A DNA stretch of 64,000 nt from Meandrina meandrites (Eukaryota; Cnidaria; Anthozoa; Scleractinia; Meandrinidae). Positions 55,288-64,000 of this stretch are shown here, piece after piece (position 1 is the first letter of the stretch; each line of letters opens with the position of its first letter). The stretch is taken from contig OY855914.1 in the NCBI GenBank assembly GCA_963693305.1, positions 14,227,699 through 14,291,698 on the forward strand. Reading direction: 5' to 3'. Under the pieces are notes generated by a model. The model was not told the DNA's origin, made no database searches, and saw nothing but the letters and a program-made list of their open reading frames with translations. The translations under genes were made by a program, and so were the position numbers.

Positions 55288-55575
55288 TGTGAAGATTGCC
55301 TCAAGTGGAGAGTATGCTATGCAGCAAAGACGCTGTCCCGCGCTGACAAACTACAACTTGAATGCGGGAACTCGAGCAAGATATGTCAAACATAGAGGAT
55401 ACTGTTTTCAGTCTAATCTTTGTAAGCTTACATGTGAATCACCAATAGAAATACTGGCCGACTGTGTTTCTTTTGTCGGTCGATTTAGTCATTCGAGAGG
55501 ACTGCTACCCGTTCTGCAGGGTATGCCACGAAAGGGGAGACAAGCCAAAGAAGAAAATCACGAGAGCTTTCCGGC
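55288..55575 (+). pseudogene. Cysteine-rich domain remnant, frames broken
   Basis: After an acceptor-like TTCATTTACAG (55287), one frame reads CEDCLKWRVCYAAKTLSRAD. A second frame then reads SNLCKLTCESPIEIL, and a third reads CYPFCRVCHERGDKPKKK before the stop near 55575. The spaced Cys pairs look like a zinc-binding domain met in repeated cnidarian genes of transposon origin; this is from memory and unverified. The frame changes argue for a decayed copy. Confidence 0.3.
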
Positions 55576-58187
55576 AGGCTAAATCATAAAACAAAGCATT
55601 TTATTAAAGACATACACCAAATTCGATGGTTTAACATATGATACGCGCGGATATTTTGTGAGTTGCGTAGACGATTGTGGAAGTAAAATATGAGCAATGA
55701 GCAAAATCGAAAAAGGATTAATTATTCCATTAATAAAATAAAGTTTGCTTCGGCCATTTTGTCGCTCCGCTTTCAGTCCGTATTTTTGGCCTGTTCTACA
55801 GTGTAATAAAGTGGCATATTTTGTGCGTTCTTTTGCCCTAATATGGTAAAATGGCGTAATAGTGGAATAATAAATACACCTTATTCATATAATACGCGCG
55901 GATATTTTGCGAGTTGCATTAGTATTTTTCCGGCGAGGAAAAATACGAGCAATGCACCCTTTTAACGCACCCTTCCTATTGAGATATATTGTATGACACA
56001 TCACGTTGTTGTTTTAAAAGAACAACGTGATGTTTTAAAAAACATGTATCAAAATAAACCAAATTTGTGTTTAATCAATATCTGACGATTCATTTATTAA
56101 CACTTGGCCGAAGAACTCCAGCCTATTACTGGGGGAGGGTAAAAATTTGTAAAGAAGTCGGAAATAACAAAAAAGCGCCCGCCCGCTCTCCTTTTTTACA
56201 TAAATTCGAACGAGAAATGTTTTCTTTTTACTTGGCCTAATCATGGAGAACCTGAGCAGATTCAAGTTCGAAAGGAGCACACGAGAGTCGATGAGAGCAG
56301 TTTAGTTGGTATTCAAGCGAATTAAAGCGAGAGTTTGAACGTTCGTATTTTCACAATCTGATCGGCATTTACTTTTTCAACTACTAAATGATTGCGTTCG
56401 ACGAAGGAGAACGCAAACCTAATTTTGACCTGTGGTTTTCGATAGCTGGTGTCCTGTGCACGGTTATGTGCAGGAAAATTCCACATTCCTGTAAGGACAC
56501 CAAAATGCCCCCCCCCCCCCCCCCCACCCGCTTGATTTTGCCGGGGACATGTCTCGGCCGGGAAGCTGGTACGAACTTATGACGATGTCTGACCTTCACA
56601 GGGTCATCATACAGGGAAAAAGAGTTTTAATCCGCCACCGAACATCGTAAAAGGAGTACAAATCGAGTAAGTCGATTCGTAGTTTTATAGGCAAGGTAAA
56701 CCAGCGTGTTTACATGCAATACGTTTCTCAAAATTAGCTAAAATTACAAATGGTTTATAGCATTTCATGTAAAAAGAGTGGGTGGAATAAGGATCAAAAT
56801 TGTTTTATCGCGTCTTTGAATTTGTGTGGATATATTCTTTTTCGCAGAAACTTTAGGCATTTTGGCGATGGAAGTGAAAGTATTTGCAGAAGTCTATGGA
56901 GTTTTAGAAGTTGTTTAGCGTCAAAAGATAACAATTCAAGCGCAATAAATAATTGTGTCGTGTACATGATATTTCTATTCTACACGAATTACAGTGTAAG
57001 AGAAATGAACGCTAATCGCCCATGCATTTATGACTTTGTACGTTTCTGCTTTGTGAATGTCCCATGAAGTGTCAGGAGCGACTTCACTTTGTTTTACATT
57101 TATTCTGATATCAGTGAGAATTTGCCGCTCCGTTCATGTTTGAGGTTATTTTTGACCTTTGGCAAACAATCACTGCCATGACTTGTGCGATGATGGGTCA
57201 TGTTTCCGACCAGTCCATTAATCATTTACAACATAATACATCATTGGAATGACTTCTTCTGTAACATCCAAATTACGATAGCGTAACTTGCAAGAAAAGA
57301 AAAATTCTTCTCTAACATACCAAGAACTGCTACAGTGTCACAATTTTTTTCGTAGTTAAACTCCTTCGAAAAAAAAATTCCAATTTATTTTGCAGACTGA
57401 TGTTCTTTTGGCATGTCACGCAATCCTCCAAAACGTTGCGTGATGAGATTCCTCTATCACTCATCCTCTTCGCTCCATTTGAGGCATATTCTTGCATTTT
57501 CATGTTACGTCATACAATTTTGAAATCAAAATTTAATAGGCCTGCTAAACTTTCGATGCCACCAGGTGTAAGATGAACTAAAAATATATCTTTTTGCAAA
57601 TTTCCAGCTTGGTTGTGCCCTTCGTTTTTAAAACAGAGCATTTTGAATATTCGATTTCTCCGCCGTGTGTGATATCAAGCTGAGTGCCGTGACAAAGCTG
57701 TTTTGATAAAAAAAAAGGCCTTTCCTTTCCATTTTTGCAGATTGAACATTCCCAATGTACTAACTGCTGTTTATTTAAAAGCATAATAGATCATGAGCCA
57801 AAAGTAGTCGCTATTAATAGCATAATTAAGTTCCAGATGGTTTCTCTGACATCACGGCGGCCATATTTGTGTCTCTCGGAAGGACACAAATATGGCGTCT
57901 CCATACTGAGTCTTATTAATCTGCGTGGAAAGTTTCGGTAAATAACTCGCAAACGGTACATTGCACAGACCTGAGACTTGGACAAATTGTTTATCTATTT
58001 ATCTTCAATAAATATCTGAAATTCATAGCTTCTGTCGTTGAATGGTTTCGATTTTATTTTTTTTATTGCGTGACAGTGAAAACCACCAATTGAAAAGCAT
58101 GGTATGCCGACGATCGTGCTCTTATGCCACTGACTGACTATCCATCTTCGATCAAACACACTCCCCTAATCTCTGATTACTACTAGT
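55576..58187. other. Intergenic DNA between remnant and TMEM121-like gene
   Basis: No exon recognised. It holds a 12-bp-stem hairpin (55999-56032), a C run (~56508-56525), and a 14-bp perfect stem (57860-57896). GTCACGCAATC-type words near 57415 recall the old repeat at ~5500. Confidence 0.4.
57860..57896. repeat. Perfect 14-bp stem-loop
   Basis: GCCATATTTGTGTC (57860-57873) pairs with GACACAAATATGGC (57883-57896) around a 9-nt loop. Probably a small foldback; the stem is shorter than a typical animal pre-miRNA. Confidence 0.55.
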
Positions 58188-58193
58188 TTTATT
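58188..58193 (-). terminator. Candidate polyadenylation signal, TMEM121-like locus
   Basis: AATAAA on the minus strand 10 nt beyond the stop of the downstream frame (58203-58205). Other minus-strand AATAAA words lie near 58054 and 58064. Its place after the second frame supports that frame as part of the transcript. Confidence 0.4.
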
Positions 58194-58202
58194 AATGAAG
58201 AT

Positions 58203-59318
58203 TTAGTATTTTGTACTCCAGACTGTTGATGCAGAGGTGTGGATTTCACGCCCAGGATTAGACTTGATATTGTGTCGTTTCCTTTGACCTGCATATTGAT
58301 TTATAGGTCTATCAAAGTGTCTTCTTGGGCGATTAGATAAACCTGTGAAGCTTAGATCCATTTCACTTGCGCCGTCATCGGCTGGTATGTCGTCCAGGCC
58401 AGGTGAATAATGCGGATTTAACTCCTTGGTGCGTGTGTTGCATGATAAATGAACTCTTGAATCGCCGTAAAGAACAGGCTTTTCTCTTCGAAGATCTTGC
58501 ATTTCTTGGCTGGTCGACTTTTGCTTCCGAGCTGAAGAAAGCGGGCTTGATTCCCTGGCACCTGTGTTGCGGGGTAATCGAACTCTTGAATCACTGCAAG
58601 GAAAATTATACTCTTTTTGAGGATTTTGCATTTGAGAACATTCATCATGTCTGCTCGTCTTAAGCTGCAAAACTGAAGAAAGTGGATTTGATTCCTCGGC
58701 GCCAGTTATCCGGGGTGAAAAAACTCTCGACTCCAATTTTCCTCGAGAATTTTGCACTTGAGAACGTTCCTCTTGCCTGATCGCTTTTTGCTGCAAAGCT
58801 GACTGAGGGAGTGGACTTGATTCTGTGGCGCCTGAATTGCTCGTCTTTAGCTGCAAAGCTGAAAGAAATGGATATGATTCAATGGCACCTGTAATCCGGG
58901 GTGAACAAACTCTCGACTTCAATTTTCCTCGAGGACTTTGTATTTGAGAACGTTCCTCTTGCTCGATCAATTTTTTCTGCAAAGCTGAAGCAAGTGGACT
59001 TGATTTCGTGGCGCCTGTGTTGCGTGGTAAACAAACTTTTGAATCTCCAAAAAGAGCAGGATTTTCTGTTAGCGGATTCTGAAAATATTCCCGCGCTAAC
59101 TTGAACCTGGGTATTCTGTGTGTATCACAACACTGACAATCAAGGTGATCGTTTGAAATGTCTGCCATATTTGTCTGTGTTGATCGAGACTCTGTTATCT
59201 TGGTAAACCTGGAACTGTCATAACTCGATGAGCCTAGTGGCATTTCACTGGTGTGAATGGTAAGCGATATATCGTCCAGAATTGATGGGTTTAGCTTGGT
59301 TTCCTTGGCGCGTGTCAT
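58203..59318 (-). CDS. Repeat-rich C-terminal frame of the TMEM121-like gene
   Basis: 371 codons open from an internal ATG, in the +1 frame relative to the upstream membrane protein and overlapping its end by 74 bp. No membrane segment or known domain. About 58340-59048 consists of five to six degenerate ~27-45-residue units around SRVxxPRxTGAxESxPL.SALQ, with linkers like EERSQxQNSRGKLE. The first codons (TRAKETKLNPSILDDIS..SEM) resemble the last unit (TRTKELNPHYSPGLDDI..SEM), so repeat homology reaches right up to the frame switch. I infer that it is the cytoplasmic tail of the same protein, cut off by a one-base indel, but a separate ORF cannot be excluded. The long open frame argues that it is under selection. 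Confidence 0.55.
   Translation of the reverse strand: MTRAKETKLNPSILDDISLTIHTSEMPLGSSSYDSSRFTKITESRSTQTNMADISNDHLDCQCCDTHRIPRFKLAREYFQNPLTENPALFGDSKVCLPRNTGATKSSPLASALQKKLIEQEERSQIQSPRGKLKSRVCSPRITGAIESYPFLSALQLKTSNSGATESSPLPQSALQQKAIRQEERSQVQNSRGKLESRVFSPRITGAEESNPLSSVLQLKTSRHDECSQMQNPQKEYNFPCSDSRVRLPRNTGARESSPLSSARKQKSTSQEMQDLRREKPVLYGDSRVHLSCNTRTKELNPHYSPGLDDIPADDGASEMDLSFTGLSNRPRRHFDRPINQYAGQRKRHNIKSNPGREIHTSASTVWSTKY
58340..59048 (-). repeat. Degenerate in-frame protein repeats
   Basis: Minus-strand units begin at GDSKVCLPRN, SRVCSPRITGA, SGATESSPLP, SRVFSPRITGA, DSRVRLPRNTGA and DSRVHLSCNT. Length varies through internal loss of the EERSQ linker. Recurrent expansion followed by divergence is the simplest reading. 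Confidence 0.7.
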
Positions 59319-60441
59319 ACGGCCTTTTTGCTAAAACTCCGTTATGAGCACGGGTCTCTCTTAAAAAATCTGGAGAACGTTCCCCTGGTCTGGTCTCCTT
59401 GTGCTGGTCGTTTGGACACTCTGCCACAACTGTTTGTGTTGAACAAGATGCCATGATTTTGGCTGAGCAAGTATTGTGTAGACCATCACATGCAGTTTCA
59501 AAAGCAGGATTCTGAAAAGCATTCCTTGATGCCACGCTCTCTTTAGGTTCTTCTTTAGTTCTGCACGCAGAAAAGATTTCTATTCCTCCCACTATAATGG
59601 CAACAGTGTTCTTTGCTACAAATACCGAAGCATCTAGGTTGAAATCGAAATATAAAACAAGCCTTATCGCCAAGAACGCAAGGTTCACGAAAAACAGCTG
59701 ACACAGTTTAGAAGCAACTCGTACTCTTTTGATTAGCCGAGTTCTTTCGTTGCTCGATGTACGACTAGCTACGGAAGGTATCTTTCGGCAAGCATGTAAT
59801 TCCCACAGCGAAAATGCTGGCAAAAATAAACTTGTTGACCCGAACAATAACATGACAGTTTGTGTATGTTGATTTATGGGCAAGGAATTCTTTTTGTCCA
59901 CGAGCAGAATCTGTAATAACTCGACTGTATCAAACAGATCAAAGGCTCGCCACCACTCCACATTTAACTCGGGTTTGACAGCGTACTCAATTGTGTCCAA
60001 CAACAGAAACACTCCAGATGGTAAGCACATGGTAATTCTGAAAAATCTCGGCCCAAATAACGACGACGTTTCAATATGTTCCACGAATGCGCTTAAAATC
60101 CAAACAAACTGGAAGGTGGACGGTATCACGTAGAGAAACCATGTGAACATTTTGTGATACCCACCTATCATGTGTTTAAACTTTTTATATGTTGTGCAGT
60201 TTTCGCTGGACAGTTCTTGTTCCGTCGAAACTAATAGGTTCCCGGCGAGCGTTTCCACTATTTGATGGTAAACCAGAATAGCAACCGCTGGAACGTAAGA
60301 GAGGAAAAGCGCTTGGCAACCGGTGTGTTTGTGGTGATTGTAAAAATACTGATCTAGAAGAATTCCTTGAAGGAGCATCAGTAAAACCAGCGCAGTAACA
60401 ATTATCCATCTTGACACGAGCCTACATTTTCCCTTCGCCAT
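59245..60441 (-). CDS. TMEM121-like multi-pass membrane protein
   Basis: ATG 60441 (context ATCATGG) gives 398 residues; the longer frame begins with a non-ATG codon. About seven hydrophobic segments: ~12-33, 45-66, 98-122, 133-152, 194-214, 244-264, 275-290. The pattern FFRITMCLPSGVFLLLDTIEY, then WWRAFDLFDTVELLQILLV, then VNLAFLAIR and SVFVAKNTVAIIVGGIEIF matches the TMEM121 family core (CVPGLFLLL..EY, ALDLLDLLD, IFVGKNVVAL). Single coding exon, as in vertebrate TMEM121. Function of the family is poorly known. After the last membrane segment the frame runs ~100 residues into a hydrophilic tail and stops at 59245-59247, just past a T5 run (59325-59329, A5 in the coding sense), where the alternative frame takes over. 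Confidence 0.75.
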   Translation of the reverse strand: MAKGKCRLVSRWIIVTALVLLMLLQGILLDQYFYNHHKHTGCQALFLSYVPAVAILVYHQIVETLAGNLLVSTEQELSSENCTTYKKFKHMIGGYHKMFTWFLYVIPSTFQFVWILSAFVEHIETSSLFGPRFFRITMCLPSGVFLLLDTIEYAVKPELNVEWWRAFDLFDTVELLQILLVDKKNSLPINQHTQTVMLLFGSTSLFLPAFSLWELHACRKIPSVASRTSSNERTRLIKRVRVASKLCQLFFVNLAFLAIRLVLYFDFNLDASVFVAKNTVAIIVGGIEIFSACRTKEEPKESVASRNAFQNPAFETACDGLHNTCSAKIMASCSTQTVVAECPNDQHKETRPGERSPDFLRETRAHNGVLAKRPYDTRQGNQAKPINSGRYIAYHSHQ

Positions 60442-61675
60442 GATAGAAAGGCTTCCTCTCACAACAATCAGAGAACTGATTTCAGATTTCGGGGTTTTTC
60501 CCTACTACACATCTACCAATGAGATATGTTTACAAAAATATCCATGGCCTTTTATGGAATAAGGAAAGATTCCGAGAAATTGATGAGTATTCGAAGAAGT
60601 CATGCTTGATCGGTCACTGTTTATTAAACGAAATGACAACTCGGAATAGAGGTGTCATTCAGAAAAAACATCTTAGTAAATAGTCATGGCGGAAGACGGT
60701 CACTCCATTTTCACTCTACTACAACCCCAGATTTTTTCCCCCATCCCATCCCCTCCCCTTCTCTTATTTTTTTTTCGTTCGTTCGTTCGTTCGTTCGCTC
60801 GCACGATCGTTCGCTCCCCGCGCTTGGAAAGGAATCGACTGCTAGTTATTAGGCTTCTACTTTCGTTGCGGTCAACCCGTTTCGGGTCACTTCCGAGGCC
60901 GTTCGCCTCGGATACGTCTGTTACCCCCCCCCCCCCCCCCCCCCTCCCCAGAGGAGGGGCGCGGGCGAGAAGGACGTATTTATGAAATTTTGGACTATTT
61001 TCTCGAAATTATTCACAACAATAGAATGACTTTTCCTAACATTTATTAACACAAGTTTTGGTCGTCAACTGTTTGCGACTTGATTCTTTGATGAGGTGTT
61101 TAACTCAAATCTGGCGTTTTTCCATTTTTTTTTTTAAATAAATAGGCTCTATATACGACATGGTTACATGGAATAAATGAGCCATGGCAGACCGTGCTTC
61201 CTTTCTTTCGTCCATTTTCCCATTTGCTTCACTAGTTTTAATCCTTTCCTTTAAAATGATTACGCCTCGTTTACACTTTGACTTTCTTTCTCTTTCTCTT
61301 TCTTCTTACTTCTTCAACGGCCGCTTTCTCGTCACAATTTGTTTCGGCTGTAAAAGAAGAAAGAGGAAAATAGGCGCTATGATATTCAGTTGTGGTAGGG
61401 AAAGTTACAAGGGGTAGGGGTTGACAGAGTTTTCATGATAATCGCTGAGCCAATCAACGCCACCGCAAAGTGTGCAACCAATCAGAACCCTGTAAGCAAC
61501 AAACGTGACTCGTGGCTATACTAGCGCGGGAAAATTCGTGAAAGCCAATCAGCGTCGTTGGTCATTCTGATTGGCTGATACATGCATGCATGAGAGTTTC
61601 GTCAACCAACCTAAAGTCGACAAAATGTCTTTCTAGAATAAAGACCTTTATTCGATTTTATATTTACCTTTTATT
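60442..61675. other. 5' flank of TMEM121-like gene and repeats
   Basis: Promoter of the minus-strand gene presumably lies in the first few hundred bases. Further right: a (CGTT)n stretch at ~60777-60800, a long C run at ~60926-60944 and CCAAT-containing repeat-like DNA at 61440-61620. ORFs here are low-complexity. Confidence 0.35.
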
Positions 61676-62530
61676 CCAGGCATCATAAGAGCTCCACTTT
61701 TGGTTGGGTATTTTCCGCTAAAACCAACAGGAATCAGTGGTGTCTTTAACAACCCAGAAAGTTCGGCTGATAGGCAAAAAAAAATGTACATGCTTAGTTT
61801 GATATCATATAACATAATGTATAGTGGTGCATTATTTAATATCGTAGGCCAGATTGTTGGTATTATTATGGACTCTGAAAAGCCTCTGATTTTTTTTCCA
61901 AAATTGGACGAACAGCGAGCAGCTAAATTGCGCTTTAGTGCTCAGAATTGGCTACTTTCGCGCGTTCGCTCAGCCCAGATTTGGGAGAAAAATAGACAGT
62001 GCTTGTAATCACGTATTATGGGGATGATACACGAAGGGACATTTTGCAAGGTAATGCCGCATCGACATGTAGCAGGGACAAGATATAACGTACACAAACA
62101 ATGGCGTAACCATTATTAAAATGTGGGTTTCTCCCTGCTATATGTCACCACGACACGTCCCTACACCAGTCCCTCTGAGAGTGACTCCATAGAAGGTAGT
62201 TTTATGTATTCACATTTAGCACGTGCAGTAGCTCTATACTTCTACCCATACCACCTTTCGGTCTTAAAGAAATAAAAAGTAATTAAAAGTGCCAAAAAAT
62301 ATTCCTTTAAAGTTCCAAACGTTTCGGGCATTGCCCTTCATCAGTGGAATTATGTCCTTTCGGTCTTGTCGCGTGCAGTTGTTTGCTTTTTCCGACAACC
62401 TTTCTCTAAATAGCTGTATACAAATTACTTCGTTCTTGTGAAAATAATGGTATTAACTGTTGACCCACAAATGGTTTGCCAACAAATCTGTTTTTGACTC
62501 AGTTGTAAATAAGCTTTAAATATTTAATAC
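61676..62530. other. Unrecognised sequence with a 102-codon ORF
   Basis: An acceptor-like TTTTATTCCAG at 61679 precedes an open stretch to TAA at ~62006 (contains GISGVFNNPESSADR and a hydrophobic SLISYNIMYSGALFNIVGQI). I do not recognise it; it could be an exon, a transposon scrap or chance. AAACGTTTCGGGCATTGCCC at ~62318 is an end of the foldback family seen at 21923-22166. Confidence 0.25.
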
Positions 62531-62595
62531 CTTTCATTTGCTTGAGCTTTCCTTGTCGTTCCTTCCTTTCTTCCAAGTCTCCAAGATCTTCCAAC
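62531..62595 (-). CDS. Possible downstream exon of DDX24
   Basis: A minus-strand open stretch LEDLGDLEERKERQGKLKQMK is bounded by an acceptor-like ATAACAG and a donor AAAG/GTATTA. It resembles the charged EERRRQKQMK-type tail of DDX24 and lies downstream of the DDX24 exon on the same strand. The connecting exons were not found, so this is only a suggestion. Confidence 0.25.
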
Positions 62596-62881
62596 CTGTT
62601 ATGCATCTCGTTAAAGGCAAAGTAACTACGTATTTCAGGAAAACTAGAAGTCCGGCGAATAAGGTCAAAATCGGTCGAGAGCGTTTGAAATCGCGACGGC
62701 AATTGCCGGTGACCTTTACGATACAATTTCCTGTTCAGCCAATCAAACTGCCGCGAGTTTATCACAATCAGCTTCTTTCGTTGAAGCCTGAATTTCTTCA
62801 GGCTTTTGTTTTGCAATATTAAGCTTTTTTGCATTTAGCTATAATTTCTGACAACAAAAGCGTTTAGATTTTATAGTTTAA

Positions 62882-62974
62882 GGACGTTCGCGCTCGATGC
62901 ATGACGTGGCGTAGCGTTGGGACAGGAATTACGTGCGCAGTAAGGATGCGCATAAACAATTAGCGCGAACGTCC
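62882..62974. mobile_element. 93-bp TTAA-flanked mini-MITE
   Basis: Ends GGACGTTCGCGCT and AGCGCGAACGTCC are perfect 13-bp inverted repeats, flanked by TTAA at 62878-62881 and 62975-62978. Too small to code. Confidence 0.75.
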
Positions 62975-62978
62975 TTAA

Positions 62979-63235
62979 AATGTAAAATCGAAAGCAACTG
63001 TGATTTGGCTCAGGCAACTTATCTCTTGTTTGCTATCCCATGCGCTTGCCAGCAGTTTATTCTGTTCCGTTTTTTGCAATTTTTTTGTGTCAAATTGTGT
63101 TGACGATTCATCGATTCCAAAATAAGTGTCAAGTAAACAGTGGCATGAAAAGCGATGAGTTAAAAAAAATTTCGTGATTGACGTTTAGGGTAAGACCACT
63201 TCATCAGGATGTCACGTGACATTTACCAAATTGTT
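62979..63235. other. Non-coding gap, nothing recognised
   Basis: Short AT-rich sequence between two MITEs with no exon signal. Confidence 0.3.
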
Positions 63236-63244
63236 GTGTTGGGC

Positions 63245-63542
63245 CATTCTCGTCCCCATAGCCCTTTTCGCTTCTCTTAGCCGACTAGGGCCTTGGCACG
63301 AGAAACGAAGGGCTCTGGGGACACAGGATTTCCGGTCTTCATGTATGTAGTAGTGATGTTTCTGAAGACTCTGTGGGACTGTCATGGCGGTTTTTACTTC
63401 CGCTCAAGATTTCTTTGTTTCAAACCGCCAATCAAAAAAATTCGAATTAATTCAAAAACCCTATGTCCCCAGAGCCCTTCGTTTCTCGTGCCAAGGCCCT
63501 AGTCGGCTAAGAGAAGCGAAAAGGGCTATGGGGACGAGAATG
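63245..63542. mobile_element. MULE-like MITE with 9-bp TSD
   Basis: Termini of about 78 bp are near-perfect inverted copies (start CATTCTCGTCCCCATAGCCC, end GGGCTATGGGGACGAGAATG). Flanks carry identical GTGTTGGGC at 63236-63244 and 63543-63551. A 9-bp duplication with long terminal repeats is typical of Mutator-like elements. No transposase. Confidence 0.85.
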
Positions 63543-63551
63543 GTGTTGGGC

Positions 63552-63901
63552 AAGCAATTTTCTCTCAGAGTGCATCTCTCCGCTCGGGTGTGTAAATGGG
63601 TATCGGCGATTTAATGCTGGGATTATCCCTGCGATGGACTAGCATCCCATGAAGGGGGGGGGGGGGGGGGGGGGAGGGAGTAGAAATTCTCCTAGTCGCT
63701 TAATACTACAGTAACCGGGATAAGCGCCGGCCTGATGGGCCAGTACGCTCGAACAAGGACTTATCCACAAAGCAAGCTGTGTTTACACGTATCGTTAAAA
63801 CAAGGCTCATCGTTTTGCTACACAAATACAACCGAAATAATGTCACACTAATACAATCTTTGAATTAAATTACATTTACACGAACTTCAGTCAAACAATA
63901 C
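63552..63901. other. Non-coding gap with poly-G tract
   Basis: A G run of about 23 lies at 63652-63674. Otherwise nothing; probably an intron of the DDX24 gene on the minus strand. Confidence 0.35.
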
Positions 63902-64000
63902 CTCCGTTTAGTGTCTTCATGATTTTCTTGTAAGATCCCAGTTCTTCTGGACCGACAAGCACGACACTTAAACCTTCTCTGTTTGCTCTGGCCGTCCGTC
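63902..64000 (-). CDS. DDX24: ATP-dependent RNA helicase DDX24, one exon, cut by window edge
   Basis: DEAD-box helicase of the nucleolus. The minus strand reads (G)RTARANREGLSVVLVGPEELGSYKKIMKTLNG, i.e. the end of helicase motif VI (HRxGRTARA) followed by the stretch found in DDX24 (EGLS..L.GPE...FKKI.KTL). The exon ends at a donor GAG/GTATTG at 63902. The upstream part lies beyond 64000; the C-terminal exons should lie to the left. Confidence 0.75.

Noticed and set aside
60686..60985. 99-codon ORF with Arg/Phe/Pro-rich product
   Set aside because: Produced by CGTT repeats and a C run; low complexity and no homology recognised.
62499..62834. Full 111-codon minus-strand ORF as a gene
   Set aside because: Only its last third has exon-like borders (kept as a low-confidence DDX24 exon); the rest looks like chance.

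Overview
This is a eukaryotic, intron-rich, AT-rich window packed with short inverted-repeat transposons. I read it as an anthozoan cnidarian, most likely a stony coral. The protein-coding genes are clearly metazoan: a CaM kinase I, a class A GPCR, a roadblock dynein light chain, an EF-hand protein, a TMEM121-like membrane protein and a DDX24 helicase end. The long intergenic and intronic DNA holds repeat types that I associate with corals: CTCGTCCCC-ended and TTAA-flanked MITEs, a double B-box SINE, and a BEL/Pao element. No search could be run, so the species call is inference.

Layout. 1-2074: repeats and a tRNA-like SINE. 2075-23884 (+): a CaMK1 gene of 13 exons whose phases all join, giving 361 residues; its introns hold at least eight mobile or tandem repeats. 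23885-26536: 3' UTR and a degenerate foldback. 26537-27670 (-): a single-exon GPCR. 27740-35643: mostly empty, with a 5'-truncated L1/Tx1-like LINE that has clear target-site duplications, and a 58-bp minisatellite. 35732-36079 (+): DYNLRB. 37766-38624: a TIR element. 39253-53846 (+): a six-exon paired EF-hand gene (522 residues) with an X-box-like site upstream. Its second intron carries a damaged BEL/Pao retrotransposon (43629-49429, 5-bp TSD) and a 925-bp palindrome, both lodged in an older repeat. 53847-58202: repeats and a cysteine-rich remnant. 58203-60441 (-): a TMEM121-like gene followed in another frame by a repeat-rich tail, apparently separated by a one-base shift. 60442-64000: MITEs, with the edge of a DDX24 exon on the minus strand.

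The genes do not form a pathway or operon. The possible thread is calcium and cilia: CaMK1, the EF-hand protein with an X-box-like promoter, and a dynein light chain. The adjacency may be chance. I found no CRISPR array, prokaryotic system or obviously new enzymatic system. The items most worth checking are the split TMEM121-like gene with its degenerate repeats, the X-box/EF-hand gene, the nested BEL/palindrome intron, and several transposon families whose boundaries are fixed by target-site duplications.
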